Assembly: GCA_016201275.1 (NCBI GenBank)
Contig: JACQDB010000122.1
Span: 22,822-86,821, forward strand
Length of the DNA stretch: 64,000 nucleotides
Reading direction: 5' to 3'
DNA from: Acidobacteriota bacterium
GTDB lineage: Bacteria > Acidobacteriota > Blastocatellia > UBA7656
The position numbers were made by a program, and so were the translations under genes. Below, piece by piece: positions 36,225-45,877 of the stretch. The notes beneath the pieces were generated by a model, which worked only from the letters and a program-made list of their open reading frames with translations, was not told where the DNA came from and did no database searches. Every line of letters begins with the position of its first letter. Position 1 is the stretch's first letter.

Positions 36225-39200
36225 ATGCAAAAATTAGCTGAGATTTGTGTGCGCCGACCGGTGTTTGCCGTGATGCTGATTATGGCGTTGACGGTGGTGG
36301 GATGGTTTTCGTACAAGTCGTTGGGCGTTGATCTGTTTCCCAAAATTGACCTGCCGACGATCACCGTCACGGTGATCAATCCCGGCGCTTCGCCGCAGGA
36401 AATCGAAACCGAAATCACTGATAAGATCGAAGCCGCTGTCAATACCATCAGCGGCATAGACGAGTTGCGCTCGACTTCCGTTGAAGGGGTATCGCAAGTT
36501 TTTATCACCTTTCAACTGGAAAAAAATGCTGACGTAGCCAATCAGGAAGTGCGCTCCAAAGTTGATCTGGTGGTTCCCGATTTGCCGGAGACCGCGAAGG
36601 CTCCGACGGTGCAAAAATTCGATCAAGACGCGGCGGCGGTGATTCAAATCGCGGTCTCGGCTGATCGTCCGCTGCGCGATGTCACCTTGATTGCCGATAA
36701 GCAAATCAAAGAGCGCATCGAAAGTTTGAACGGCGTCGGTCAAGTGCAGATGGTCGGCAAAGCCGAACGCGAAATTCATGTCTGGGTGGACCCCGACAAA
36801 CTGCGCGGCTACAACGTCACGGTTCCCGAAGTTGTCAACGCCGTGCGCCAGCAAAACATGGAATTGCCCGGCGGTCGCGTGGATGAAGGGGCGCGTGAAT
36901 TAACCGTGCGCACGATGGGGCGCATCACCGATCCCAAAGAATTCGCCGACATCACCGTAGCCTGGCGCAACGGTTTGCCCGTAAAGATCAGCGACATAGG
37001 CCAAGTCGAAGACGGTTCCGAAGAGCAACGCACGATGGCGCGTTTGGATGGCAAGCCTACGGTGACGCTGCTGGTGTCCAAGCAATCGGGGCAAAATACC
37101 GTAGCGGTTGCCGACGCCGTTAAAGAGCGACTGGCGGAACTGCGCCCGACCTTGCCCAAAGATATCAAGACCGAAATCGTCGGCGACCAGTCCATCTTTA
37201 TCAAAGCGTCGCTCGATAATATCAAGAAGCATTTGATTGAAGGCAGCCTGTTTGCAGCCCTGGTGGTGTTTCTGTTTTTGTGGAGCTTTCGTTCGACCTT
37301 CATTGCGGCGTTGGCGATTCCGACTTCGATTATTGCGACCTTTTCGCTGATGGCGGTGATGGGCTACACCTTGAACAACATTACCATGTTGGCATTGACC
37401 TTGATGGTCGGCATCGTCATTGACGACGCCATAGTGGTACTGGAAAACATCTATCGCTTCATTGAAGAAAAAAATATGTCGCCCTTTGAAGCGGCGATTG
37501 AAGGCACCAGAGAGATCGGTCTGGCGGTGATGGCGACGACGCTTTCGTTGCTGGCGGTGTTCGTGCCGGTCGGCTTTATGGGCGGCATCATGGGGCGCTT
37601 CATGTCGTCTTTCGGTTTGACCTCGGCGTTTGCGATAGCCGTTTCGCTGCTGGTCTCGTTCACCTTGACGCCGATGTTGTCGGCGCGTTTGTTGAAGAAA
37701 AAAGAACCGCACGACGAAGCGGCCAACGCCAATTCGCAAGCCGCCCTTCACTCTTCGCAATCGAAGGAGTCGCGGTTTTATCGCCCCATTGACAAGACCT
37801 ACACCTGGTTACTGGAATGGTCGCTGGCGCATCGCTGGGTTGTGGTCACGATAGGTGTGTTGGTTATCTTCAGCACCATTCCTTTGTTTATGAAGGTCGG
37901 CAAAAACTTTTTACCTGCCGATGATTCGTCGCAATTTGAAATTACGCTACGCACGCCGGAAGGCTCGACCCTGGCCGCTACCTCGACCATCGTCGAACGC
38001 ATCGCTACGGATTTGCGAACGCTTCCGGGCATTGCCGACACCTTGACGACGATTGGCGGCGGCGGCCAAGGGCAAGTCAACAGCGGCTATATCTACGTCA
38101 AATTGCAACCGATTGAAGAGCGCCAGAAATCGCAAGATGACTTGATGATTCAAGCCCGCGCCATACTGAAAAAATATCCCCCGGAATTGCGCCCCAGCGT
38201 GCAACAGGTCGCAGCGTTTTCGGGCAGCGGTTTTCGCAACGCCGATGTGCAATACATCATCAGCGGCCCGGATTTGAACAAGCTGACCGAGTATTCCAAC
38301 AAACTGCTCGAAAAGATGAAGACGATTCCTGATGCGGTTGACCCGGATAGCTCTTTGATTACCGGCAAGCCGGAATTGCGCGTTCACATAGACCGCCAGC
38401 GCGCCGCCGATTTAGGCGTCAAGGTCAGCGACATCGCGCAGGTGTTAAACACTATGGTCGCCGGTCAAGACGCTGGCAATTACGACGAAGGCACAGAGCA
38501 GTACAATGTTTTAGTCCGGGCAAGCGGCGCATATCGCGCCAGCCCCGAAGGCTTGCAACGCATGATTGTGAATTCTGCCAAAGGTGGTTGGGTGAGCCTG
38601 GATAATCTGGTCAAAGTTTCCGAAGGCACTGGCCCGTCCTCTATCGAAAGACAGAACCGCGAACGCCGTGTGTTGTTGCTGTGCAATTCGCGCCCCGGCG
38701 GTTCGCAATCGGCCATCATTAGCGCCATGAATCAATTTGTTGCCGACATGAAAATTGACCCGCAATACAAAACCGGTCTGGCCGGTCGCTCGAAAGAGTT
38801 GGGCAAGGCGGGTTATTATTTCGGTCTGGCATTTTTGCTGGCGTTTATTTTCATGTACATGATTTTGGCGGCGCAGTTTGAATCTTTCATTCATCCGGTA
38901 ACTATTCTGTTGACGCTGCCGATGTCCGTACCCTTCGGCATACTGTCGTTGTTGATTATGGGACAGACCATGAACATCTTTTCGGCGCTCGGCATTTTTC
39001 TGTTGTTCGGCGTCGTTAAGAAAAACGCCATTTTGCAGATTGATCACACCAGCACCTTGCGCGCTGCGGGGATGACGCGTTATGCCGCCATCGTGCAGGC
39101 CAATCGCGACCGCCTGCGCCCGATTTTGATGACCACGATTGCGTTGGTCGCCGGTATGTTGCCGCTGGTGCTTTCCAGAGGCGCGGGTTCCGGCACCAGT

Positions 39201-39452
39201 CGTTCGATAGGCGTGCTGGTGGTCGGCGGTCAGACCTTGTGTTTGCTGCTGACCTTGCTGGCCGTGCCGGTTTTCTACTCAATATTTGAAGACGCCAGAG
39301 AGTTGACGGCGTGGAAAACCTTGAGCGTGCGCGTTCATAGCGTGGGCGCGATGGCGCGAGCCAAACTGTTATCGCCGTTGACCAATCTCTTTTCACGCAA
39401 ACCGAAAAAGGAACATTATGGTGATGAAGTATCCAAAGCATCCGGCGATTAA
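36225..39452 (+). CDS. RND (HAE1) multidrug efflux pump
   Basis: A 1075-residue inner-membrane transporter with twelve helices and two large periplasmic loops. The proton-relay residues are visible: Asp400-Asp401 in [15 protein letters not shown] (TM4) and Lys932 in [12 protein letters not shown] (TM10). N-terminus [39 protein letters not shown] is typical of AcrB-like HAE1 pumps. AAGGAAG precedes the ATG. It overlaps the TolC-like gene by 35 nt. Substrates are probably hydrophobic drugs or metabolites. Confidence 0.94.
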   Translation: MQKLAEICVRRPVFAVMLIMALTVVGWFSYKSLGVDLFPKIDLPTITVTVINPGASPQEIETEITDKIEAAVNTISGIDELRSTSVEGVSQVFITFQLEKNADVANQEVRSKVDLVVPDLPETAKAPTVQKFDQDAAAVIQIAVSADRPLRDVTLIADKQIKERIESLNGVGQVQMVGKAEREIHVWVDPDKLRGYNVTVPEVVNAVRQQNMELPGGRVDEGARELTVRTMGRITDPKEFADITVAWRNGLPVKISDIGQVEDGSEEQRTMARLDGKPTVTLLVSKQSGQNTVAVADAVKERLAELRPTLPKDIKTEIVGDQSIFIKASLDNIKKHLIEGSLFAALVVFLFLWSFRSTFIAALAIPTSIIATFSLMAVMGYTLNNITMLALTLMVGIVIDDAIVVLENIYRFIEEKNMSPFEAAIEGTREIGLAVMATTLSLLAVFVPVGFMGGIMGRFMSSFGLTSAFAIAVSLLVSFTLTPMLSARLLKKKEPHDEAANANSQAALHSSQSKESRFYRPIDKTYTWLLEWSLAHRWVVVTIGVLVIFSTIPLFMKVGKNFLPADDSSQFEITLRTPEGSTLAATSTIVERIATDLRTLPGIADTLTTIGGGGQGQVNSGYIYVKLQPIEERQKSQDDLMIQARAILKKYPPELRPSVQQVAAFSGSGFRNADVQYIISGPDLNKLTEYSNKLLEKMKTIPDAVDPDSSLITGKPELRVHIDRQRAADLGVKVSDIAQVLNTMVAGQDAGNYDEGTEQYNVLVRASGAYRASPEGLQRMIVNSAKGGWVSLDNLVKVSEGTGPSSIERQNRERRVLLLCNSRPGGSQSAIISAMNQFVADMKIDPQYKTGLAGRSKELGKAGYYFGLAFLLAFIFMYMILAAQFESFIHPVTILLTLPMSVPFGILSLLIMGQTMNIFSALGIFLLFGVVKKNAILQIDHTSTLRAAGMTRYAAIVQANRDRLRPILMTTIALVAGMLPLVLSRGAGSGTSRSIGVLVVGGQTLCLLLTLLAVPVFYSIFEDARELTAWKTLSVRVHSVGAMARAKLLSPLTNLFSRKPKKEHYGDEVSKASGD

Positions 39453-41424
39453 TTTCATACAAGGCAAAAGGCCAAAGGCCAAAGGCAAAAGTGAATTGCC
39501 CGTAAATTGGTCCGGCGATTTTCTGCTTGTTACAGAAAAGCGGCGGCAGGTGATTTCGCAACTGCTGGTTGTATGTTTGATGATTGGATTGCTGATGCCC
39601 TTTGCGGCCATCGCGCAGGAAGATTGCGAGAACAAACCGAAATCGAAACTGGCGGGCAGGAAACTGGATTTGCCTGACCCGAATGCGACGCCGCCAAAGA
39701 TTGTTGACGCCAAGCAGAATCCGAGCGCTGCAACCCCAGCCGCTAATCCGACTTCTCAAGATAGCCAAGCGTCGCAGCGCCCTTTGCCATCTGCCGATAG
39801 AGTTGGCGTCAACGTCGCCGAGCAAACGCCCATCTCGCTTGACGAAGCGATAGCGCTGGCGTTGGCCAATAACAAAGACATCAATGCTTCGCGTCTGGAT
39901 GTGGAAATGGCGCGCTTCGATTTGACCGGCGCGAAGGGTGTCTATGACCCAAAGCTTGCCGTCGAGTCGTATTATGAACACCGCGAAACGCCGGTCAGTT
40001 CCATCATTGGGGGCAGCGCTTCGGGCAAACTCACCGCGACCGACAGCACTTCGGTGGCGCGGCTGAGTGGCAATACACCGTTGGCCGGTGGCGTCTATCA
40101 AATAGATTTTTCGTCGGGGCGACAGACCACCGATAATCAATTCGCGTCGCTCAATCCGCAATATCCATCGGGCGTCAGCGTGACTTATACGCAACCCTTG
40201 TTGAAGGGCTTGACGACCGATGACAATCGCCGCCGCATCGAAATCGCTAAAAAAAATCTCTCGCTCACCGATTCGCAATTTCGTCAGCGCGCCATCGAAG
40301 TCATCACCCGCGTGCAGCAGGCGTACTGGGATTTGGTCTTCGCGCTTCGCAATCTGCAAGTGCAAAACGATGCCGTAACCCAGGCGCGTTCGCAATTGGA
40401 AAGCAATCGGCGACAGGTCGCGCAAGGCACGCTGGCACCGATTGACATTGTGTCGGCAGAAGCGCAGATGACTTTGTTTGAGCAGAATGTTTTTGTGGCG
40501 CAGGAAGGGGTGACCCGCGCCGAAAACAATTTGAAATTATTGATGCTGCCCGAACGCACGGCGCAATTGTGGGCGAAGGCTTTGTTGCCGACCACTGCGG
40601 TTGACTTGGACGTGCCGCGTGTGGAATTGCCGGAGGCGGTCTCGATTGCGTTGGCCAGTCGCCCGGAACTGGAACAGGTCGCCAGGTCGGCGGAGATCAA
40701 TCAGATCAATCAAAAATTTTTTCACAATCAGTTGAAACCGCAGATTGATTTATTCGGCGTCTATACCTCTGCGGGACTGGCCGGAAGTTTAGCGCAACGC
40801 GGCCCCAATCCGTTCACCGCCGGAACTATTGCTTTGACTGAACGAGTCAATCAGTTGTCGCAGCTTGCCGGTTTGCCGGTGTTGCCGCCGACGCAATCCT
40901 CCGGCTCGATTCCGGCACTGTTGGTGGGCGGCACAGGGCAATCGTTATCGAATTTGTTCGGCTTGAATTTTCCCACCGCTCGTGTCGGCATACGGTTTTC
41001 GCTGCCGATAGGCAATCGCACGGCGGAAGCGAACTTGGGGCGCTCTTTGGCCGAAGGTCGCAAGATTCAAAATCAGCGCCAGCAGTTGGAGCAGAGCATT
41101 GAAGCCGATGTCCGCAATACCTTGCAGGCGGTGCGTTCGGCGCAGGCGCGTTTGATGTCGGCAGGCGCTTCGCGTGACGCGACCGAAAAGCAGTACGAAA
41201 GCGAGCAGCGCAAATTTCAGGCGGGGCTTTCGACGGTCTTTCTAGTCTTGCAACGCCAGCAGGAATTGATTGCCGCACGCGGTCGTGAAGTGCAGGCGCA
41301 GACTGATTTGAATAAAGCGATAGCCGATTTCCAACGCGCCACCGGATCAACTTTCAAGGCGCACAACATCACGGTGAAATCCGACGCCGACGCGCCGCAG
41401 CTTGAACAAACGGTAAAGCAATAA
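39418..41424 (+). CDS. TolC-like outer membrane efflux channel
   Basis: A 668-residue outer-membrane factor. The ATG at 39418 has AAAGGAAC 4 nt upstream. The signal peptide is only reached at residues ~44-66 (RRQVISQLLVVCLMIGLLMPFAAIA-Q); before it lies a stretch coded by an AAAGGCCAAAGGC repeat (QGKRPKAKGKSE), so the leader looks extended by repeat insertion or the true start is an internal TTG/GTG. Two OEP repeats follow (SLDEAIALALANNKDINASRLDV; ELEQVARSAEI...). It completes the tripartite pump. Confidence 0.88.
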   Translation: MVMKYPKHPAINFIQGKRPKAKGKSELPVNWSGDFLLVTEKRRQVISQLLVVCLMIGLLMPFAAIAQEDCENKPKSKLAGRKLDLPDPNATPPKIVDAKQNPSAATPAANPTSQDSQASQRPLPSADRVGVNVAEQTPISLDEAIALALANNKDINASRLDVEMARFDLTGAKGVYDPKLAVESYYEHRETPVSSIIGGSASGKLTATDSTSVARLSGNTPLAGGVYQIDFSSGRQTTDNQFASLNPQYPSGVSVTYTQPLLKGLTTDDNRRRIEIAKKNLSLTDSQFRQRAIEVITRVQQAYWDLVFALRNLQVQNDAVTQARSQLESNRRQVAQGTLAPIDIVSAEAQMTLFEQNVFVAQEGVTRAENNLKLLMLPERTAQLWAKALLPTTAVDLDVPRVELPEAVSIALASRPELEQVARSAEINQINQKFFHNQLKPQIDLFGVYTSAGLAGSLAQRGPNPFTAGTIALTERVNQLSQLAGLPVLPPTQSSGSIPALLVGGTGQSLSNLFGLNFPTARVGIRFSLPIGNRTAEANLGRSLAEGRKIQNQRQQLEQSIEADVRNTLQAVRSAQARLMSAGASRDATEKQYESEQRKFQAGLSTVFLVLQRQQELIAARGREVQAQTDLNKAIADFQRATGSTFKAHNITVKSDADAPQLEQTVKQ

Positions 41425-41489
41425 ACAGGAAGGCAAAAGTGAAACGTAAGGTATAGCTTTTAAGAAAATGTTTCCTTGGAGAAAACTTC

Positions 41490-41538
41490 AAACGCCTTGT
41501 ATGGGCGACCATCGCAGGGTCGTCCCTACAGGGCGTTT
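41490..41538. repeat. Dispersed palindromic repeat (GGGCGACCaTCGCAGGGTCG type)
   Basis: An inverted repeat of ~20-bp arms (AAACGCCTTGTATGGGCGAC and near-complement), 66 nt after the efflux channel gene. Relatives are at 31641-31673 and 55671-55704. It may act as terminator. Confidence 0.65.
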
Positions 41539-41624
41539 AAGAAAAACCCTTTTTCTTATGTAACGACCCAGCCAGTTTGAAAATTGCCGCTCGCTTCGTT
41601 GTTGCGCCGTCGGCGCACAGCCAG

Positions 41625-41760
41625 GCCAGCGGTCTCTGACCGCTGCTCAACGGGAATTCGTTTTTGCGCCAAAGGCGCACAGGAAATTAGCCCGTAGGAG
41701 CGCCACGGGAATTCGTTTTTGCGCCAGAGGCGCAGCGGAAATTAGCCCGTGGTGAAGCCA
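41625..41760. repeat. AGCGGTCTCTGACCGCT palindrome and 55-bp tandem repeat
   Basis: A member of the GTTGAGCAGCGGTC palindrome family (41625-41651) is followed by two 55-bp direct copies starting CGGGAATTCGTTTTTGCGCC (41651 and 41706). Non-coding. Confidence 0.65.
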
Positions 41761-41942
41761 CGGGAAGGCGCAGGCGGTTTGACGGTCGCGCTCTGAAAGA
41801 GCGCCGGAGGCTTGCAACGTCGCCTCTCCTGCACTCTTTCAGGGCGCGAAGAATTTGCCCAACTTGGTTCCAGTGCCTTTGCCCAAGGCAAAGCAGGCTG
41901 GGTCGCTACTTTCTTACAGTCTATAGCGGTAACTATATGCGC

Positions 41943-42028
41943 GGCACACCAAGATTCAGCGCGAACAGTGCAACGGGCTGAATAATCATGCGGCTCGTTG
42001 AGTTTCTTTTCCCGAATCTTGGTGTGCC
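41943..42028. repeat. Inverted-repeat element with GGCACACCAAGATTC ends
   Basis: Perfect 15-bp terminal inverted repeats (41943-41957 and 42014-42028) around a 56-bp centre. The ends match those of the nested element at 14646-14814. Confidence 0.75.
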
Positions 42029-42034
42029 ACCTCT

Positions 42035-42130
42035 ATAGAGCGTAGCACAGAGTTTCAGCAACTACCATATGTTGTAGATGGTTAGACCATCACATACAAT
42101 ATCTGGACAGAAAATCCTTTTATGCGACAA
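42035..42130. repeat. Inverted copy of the 31690-31790 repeat
   Basis: The reverse complement of this segment matches 31690-31790 at most positions (shared CCATCTACAACATATG and CCAGATATTGT). Purpose unknown. Confidence 0.65.
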
Positions 42131-42167
42131 CCTCTAACTACCCAGCTTAGTTGTGAGAGTGGAACTC

Positions 42168-42372
42168 TGTGCGGCTATGCCGCTTTGATGTGCGGACAGG
42201 CTACGCTTGTCCGTAAGGGCGCTCCTCACTCTCGCGGTTACGCCGCCCGTGGGCTTCTGCCGCCAAGCTTTTCTGAGGCGCAGCCTCTGGGCGGCGTAGC
42301 CGCGAAAAGAGTGTGGCAAACCTACCGGAAAGGCGCAGCCTGTCCGCACATCAAAGCGGCACAGCCGCAAGC
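42168..42372. repeat. Large imperfect inverted repeat
   Basis: GTGCGGCTATGCCGCTTTGATGTGCGGACAG-type sequence at 42168-42200 is inverted at 42338-42372, with further pairing inward (GCGGTTACGCCGCC against GGCGGCGTAGCCGC). It would fold into a ~200-nt stem-loop; no coding potential is evident in it. Confidence 0.7.
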
Positions 42373-42574
42373 ACTGGCTGAGGAGTTACCTATAGTGCGA
42401 AAAAAGTAAGGCCCAACTGGCGACCAACTTCGTAGCCGTAACTCCGCAGGAGCGAATCAAAGATTCCATCGCTAATCCTTCCGCCTTACTTTTATGGCTC
42501 TGTTCCTCTCCGCAAAAATGTGCGAGCGAACCTGCGCGCCGATGGTGTCGTATGGGTGACGGGAGCGCAAGATT

Positions 42575-43060
42575 ATGTATTGTTCATCGTGTGGCAGCGT
42601 GGTCGCGTCGGGCTTGAGTTATTGCAAGCGTTGCGGCGTGAGGTTGACTGAAGCGAAAGAATCGGGCGGCAATCAAGCGGCGCAGATTCCGCTGGAGTCT
42701 TTGGTGTGGGCGATGGTCGCGGTCTTGGCTATCGGCTTGGGTTGCACCATCGGTTTGATGGCAGTGATGAAAGACGTGGTACATTTCAACGAGGGCGTGA
42801 TTATCGTTTTCACGCTATTGTCATTGCTGTTGACGCTGGTCATTGAAGGCGTATTCGTGAGCTTGTTATTGCGTCGCTATCAGAGTTTCAATAAAACCAG
42901 CGACACCGCGCCGCTTAAAGAATATGCGCCGCAAGAAGTCGGCGCGGCCACCGCACGCAGTCTTCCCGAAGTCTCGCCCAGCGTCACCGAACATACGACG
43001 CGCAACTTCGAGCCAAGCTACCGCGAAGCCAAAACCGAATCATCCAAACCGGCAACCTAA
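42575..43060 (+). CDS. Zinc-ribbon membrane protein
   Basis: A 161-residue protein with a GGGAG site. It begins with a double CxxC zinc ribbon (MYCSSCGSVVASGLSYCKRCG), followed by two membrane helices (~45-66 and ~76-102) and a polar tail (~105-161). Such zinc_ribbon_2 proteins are common in this lineage and unassigned. It is isolated between repeats. Confidence 0.78.
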   Translation: MYCSSCGSVVASGLSYCKRCGVRLTEAKESGGNQAAQIPLESLVWAMVAVLAIGLGCTIGLMAVMKDVVHFNEGVIIVFTLLSLLLTLVIEGVFVSLLLRRYQSFNKTSDTAPLKEYAPQEVGAATARSLPEVSPSVTEHTTRNFEPSYREAKTESSKPAT

Positions 43061-43123
43061 TCGGCTCCGTCGCCTCGACCGACGCGATCACGGAGTCCTT
43101 ACTTTTGCCTTCCCGCACGGCCT

Positions 43124-43250
43124 TAGAGCGGTTTTGGTTTGAGATTACGGAAACCTCAAAGCCGTTGAGCGGCGGTCGAAGACCTTCGTGCGGTCGAAGA
43201 CCGCTGCTCAACGATAGCGCGTTCCGTACACACCTATGCAAACCGCTCTA
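43124..43250. mobile_element. 127-bp MITE with TAGAGCGGTTT ends, copy 2
   Basis: Identical over 127 bases to 32899-33025. Its right-hand terminal TA (43249-43250) is the TA of the stop codon of the MFS gene, so the element's end spells TAG in frame. Without it the gene would have read CCC-TAA-GGC across the joined flanks, also a stop. Confidence 0.88.
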
Positions 43251-44597
43251 GGGTCTGGTGTTGGTGAGCGGTTCGACAGGCGATTCCAAGAGGCCTTCTT
43301 CCTGCTGGGTTTCGTGGATTTCGCCGTGCGCGGTCTCGGCGGCAAGAAAGACCGAAACTATCGTCACCAGCGCCATACCGATCATATACAAGGCCACCGG
43401 CCACGAACTCTCGGTGCGCCGAAACAGATAGGTAGCAATGAACGGCGACAACCCTCCGGCAAATACCGAAGCCAGTTGATAACCGATAGACGCGCCGGTA
43501 TAACGAACCCGCGTGCCGAATAATTCCGAAAAGAAACTTGCTTGTGGCCCGTACATCGCCGCGTGTCCGACGACCATCGCCAGCACCACCGCCAACACCA
43601 GCAGCACAGGGCTTGCCGTTTCAATCAACCAGAAAAACGGAAAGGCGAACAAGGCCGTAAAGATTGCCCCGAATAAATAGACCGGTCTTCTGCCCCATCT
43701 GTCCGACAGCGAACCGAACAGCGGCAGCGTTGCGATTTCCAGCACGGCGGCAATCGAGATCGCCTTGAGCGTCAGGGAATTTGAGAATAAGGCTTTCTCT
43801 TTCGCGTAAGCCAGAATGAAAACCGTGTAGATATAAAAGACCGCGTTATCCGCGACTCGCGCCCCCATCGCCAGCAGCAGATTTTTCGGATGTCGGCGAA
43901 TCGTCTCAAAGACCGGCAGACGCAAAGGCTTGCTCTGGTGTTTGAGCGCCGCAAACACCGGCGGCTCGCTCACCGATGCGCGTATGAAAACGCCTACGCC
44001 GACCAGCACAATGCTCAACAGAAAAGCGATGCGCCAGCCCCAACTGAAAAGCATGGCTTCAGGCAGTTTGGCGATTTGTCCGAAGATCAGCGTTGCCAGC
44101 AAAAGCCCTGCGGGAACGCCGATCTGCGGCCAACTTCCATAAAAACCGCGTCGCCCTTTGGGCGAATGCTCGACCGCCATCAACACCGCGCCGCCCCATT
44201 CGCCGCCCACCGCAAAGCCTTGCGCCAGTCGCAACACGACTAACAGTATCGGCGCATAAATGCCTATGGCATCGTAAGTCGGCAACACGCCAATCAACGC
44301 CGTCGCCACGCCCATCAACAACAGCGTGAAGATCAACATAGACTTGCGCCCGACGCGATCACCGAAATGGCCGCAGACGATGCCGCCTATGGGACGAGCG
44401 ACGAAGCCTACGGCGTAGGTTCCGAACGACAACAGCGTGCCGGTCAAGGGGTCGTACTTCGGAAAGAACAACCGATTGAAGACCAGCGCGCTGGCCGTGC
44501 CATAGAGAAAAAAGTCGTACCATTCAATGGTCGTGCCGACGAAACTGGCAAGCGCGACTTTGCGAATCGAGACGCCAAGTGAATCGCTGGGTTTCAA
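43248..44597 (-). CDS. MFS transporter, metabolite:H+ symporter type
   Basis: A 449-residue transporter with twelve helices. TTG start at 44597 with AGGAGG 6 nt upstream. Motifs GTTIEWYDFFLYGTASALVF, GHFGDRVGRKSMLIFTLL and LSDRWGRRPVYLFGA mark the MHS branch (ShiA, KgtP, ProP). These import dicarboxylates, shikimate, citrate or osmolytes with protons; the substrate is open. The stop codon is formed with the end of a MITE. The downstream CoA-transferase and symporter hint at organic-acid metabolism. Confidence 0.9.
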   Translation of the reverse strand: MKPSDSLGVSIRKVALASFVGTTIEWYDFFLYGTASALVFNRLFFPKYDPLTGTLLSFGTYAVGFVARPIGGIVCGHFGDRVGRKSMLIFTLLLMGVATALIGVLPTYDAIGIYAPILLVVLRLAQGFAVGGEWGGAVLMAVEHSPKGRRGFYGSWPQIGVPAGLLLATLIFGQIAKLPEAMLFSWGWRIAFLLSIVLVGVGVFIRASVSEPPVFAALKHQSKPLRLPVFETIRRHPKNLLLAMGARVADNAVFYIYTVFILAYAKEKALFSNSLTLKAISIAAVLEIATLPLFGSLSDRWGRRPVYLFGAIFTALFAFPFFWLIETASPVLLVLAVVLAMVVGHAAMYGPQASFFSELFGTRVRYTGASIGYQLASVFAGGLSPFIATYLFRRTESSWPVALYMIGMALVTIVSVFLAAETAHGEIHETQQEEGLLESPVEPLTNTRP

Positions 44598-44653
44598 GAA
44601 ATTTCCTCCTGCTATGGAAAGGGCTGTGCCGATGGTTTCGGCTCTTCACCTTG

Positions 44654-45856
44654 TCAAAATTGAATCACCCCCTCGCGGCGCAACCTCTCTATGCTGTCCT
44701 GGTCATAGCCCAACTCGCCGAGAATTTCTGCGGTGTGTTGTCCGAGCAGGGGCGCGGCGTGGCGTATCTGCGCCGGAGTTTTCTCGAAATGAATCGGTAC
44801 ACCGACGACGCGAAGTTGCCCTATAGTTGGATGGTCAATCACCGGATTCATCTCCATCGCTTCAACCTGCGGGTCAACAAAAAATTCATCAAAGCTCATC
44901 ACCGGTCCGCACGGCACGCCTTTTTCCACCAGCAACGTCGTCCATTCGGCGGTCGTCTTTTTACGAAAGTACGGCTGCAACTTTTCCGACAACGCCTCGC
45001 GCTGCGCCACTCGTTTTGGATTGCTGTCGTAGTTGGCCTCGAGCGCCAGTTCTGGCACTCCGAGCGTTTCACAAAGCAACTGCCAGAATTTATTGGTCGC
45101 TGCGCCGATGAAAATCAAATCGTCAGCGGTCTCGAACAAGCGATACGGAAAAATGCCGAGCGCACCTGCGGGCGCGGTCTCCAAAGCGCGCACGTAATAA
45201 TGCGATTGCACCGACATCACGGCTTGCAACAGCGAGGTTTCGAGCCGTTGTCCCTCGCCGGTTTTTTCGCGATGATACAGCGCTGCGGTGATGCCCGCCA
45301 AGCCCAACATCGCCGCTTGATAATCGGAAACCGCTACCGAACAGATGGCGATTTTGCCGCCATAACGGATGTTTTCATAAGCCGCGCCGCCCATCGCCTG
45401 CAACACCGGGTCATAGCCTGGGCGTTTGTGATACGGCCCTTTCGCGCCGAAGGCCGTCGAAGAACAGTAGATGAGTTTGGCATTCAAGGCGCGCAAACTG
45501 TCGTAATCAATACGGAGTTTGGCGGTCACGCCGGGACGGAAATTTTCAATGACAATGTCGGCGCGACGCACCAGTTCTTCAACCACGGCGCGCCCTGCCG
45601 CTGAGAGCAGGTCAATGGCGAGGCTGCGTTTGTTCAAATTCCAGCCTTGAAAGAAACCACTTTCGCCAGCATAAAACGGCCCCCAGGCGCGTGACAAATC
45701 GCCCGTCAATGGCTCCACTTTGATAACCTCTGCGCCCATCAAGCCAAGCAACATGGCGCTGTAGGAACCGGCGATGAAGCTACAAAAATCTATCACCTTC
45801 ACCCCCGTCAAAGGGCCTGTGGCGGCGCTTGCATTGTGAATGTCAGTCATAGGCAT
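44654..45856 (-). CDS. Class III coenzyme A transferase (CaiB/BaiF family)
   Basis: A 400-residue enzyme with GVKVIDFCSFIAGSYSAMLLGLMGAEVIKVEP at the N-terminus and the catalytic Asp149 in RPGYDPVLQAMGG, which forms the acyl-aspartyl intermediate. It moves CoA between carboxylic acids in the cytoplasm. It is 57 nt upstream of the MFS gene on the same strand and close to a dicarboxylate symporter, so succinyl- or other dicarboxyl-CoA chemistry is plausible. An ATG two codons later is an alternative start. Confidence 0.9.
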   Translation of the reverse strand: MPMTDIHNASAATGPLTGVKVIDFCSFIAGSYSAMLLGLMGAEVIKVEPLTGDLSRAWGPFYAGESGFFQGWNLNKRSLAIDLLSAAGRAVVEELVRRADIVIENFRPGVTAKLRIDYDSLRALNAKLIYCSSTAFGAKGPYHKRPGYDPVLQAMGGAAYENIRYGGKIAICSVAVSDYQAAMLGLAGITAALYHREKTGEGQRLETSLLQAVMSVQSHYYVRALETAPAGALGIFPYRLFETADDLIFIGAATNKFWQLLCETLGVPELALEANYDSNPKRVAQREALSEKLQPYFRKKTTAEWTTLLVEKGVPCGPVMSFDEFFVDPQVEAMEMNPVIDHPTIGQLRVVGVPIHFEKTPAQIRHAAPLLGQHTAEILGELGYDQDSIERLRREGVIQF

Positions 45857-45877
45857 TGACCGTGTGTCACAACGTGG

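Noticed and set aside
39016..40425. 469-codon minus-strand frame
   Set aside because: It is antisense to the RND pump and TolC-like genes, with Arg/His-rich composition typical of shadow frames.
44579..45604. 341-codon plus-strand frame
   Set aside because: It is antisense to the CoA-transferase, whose motifs are complete.
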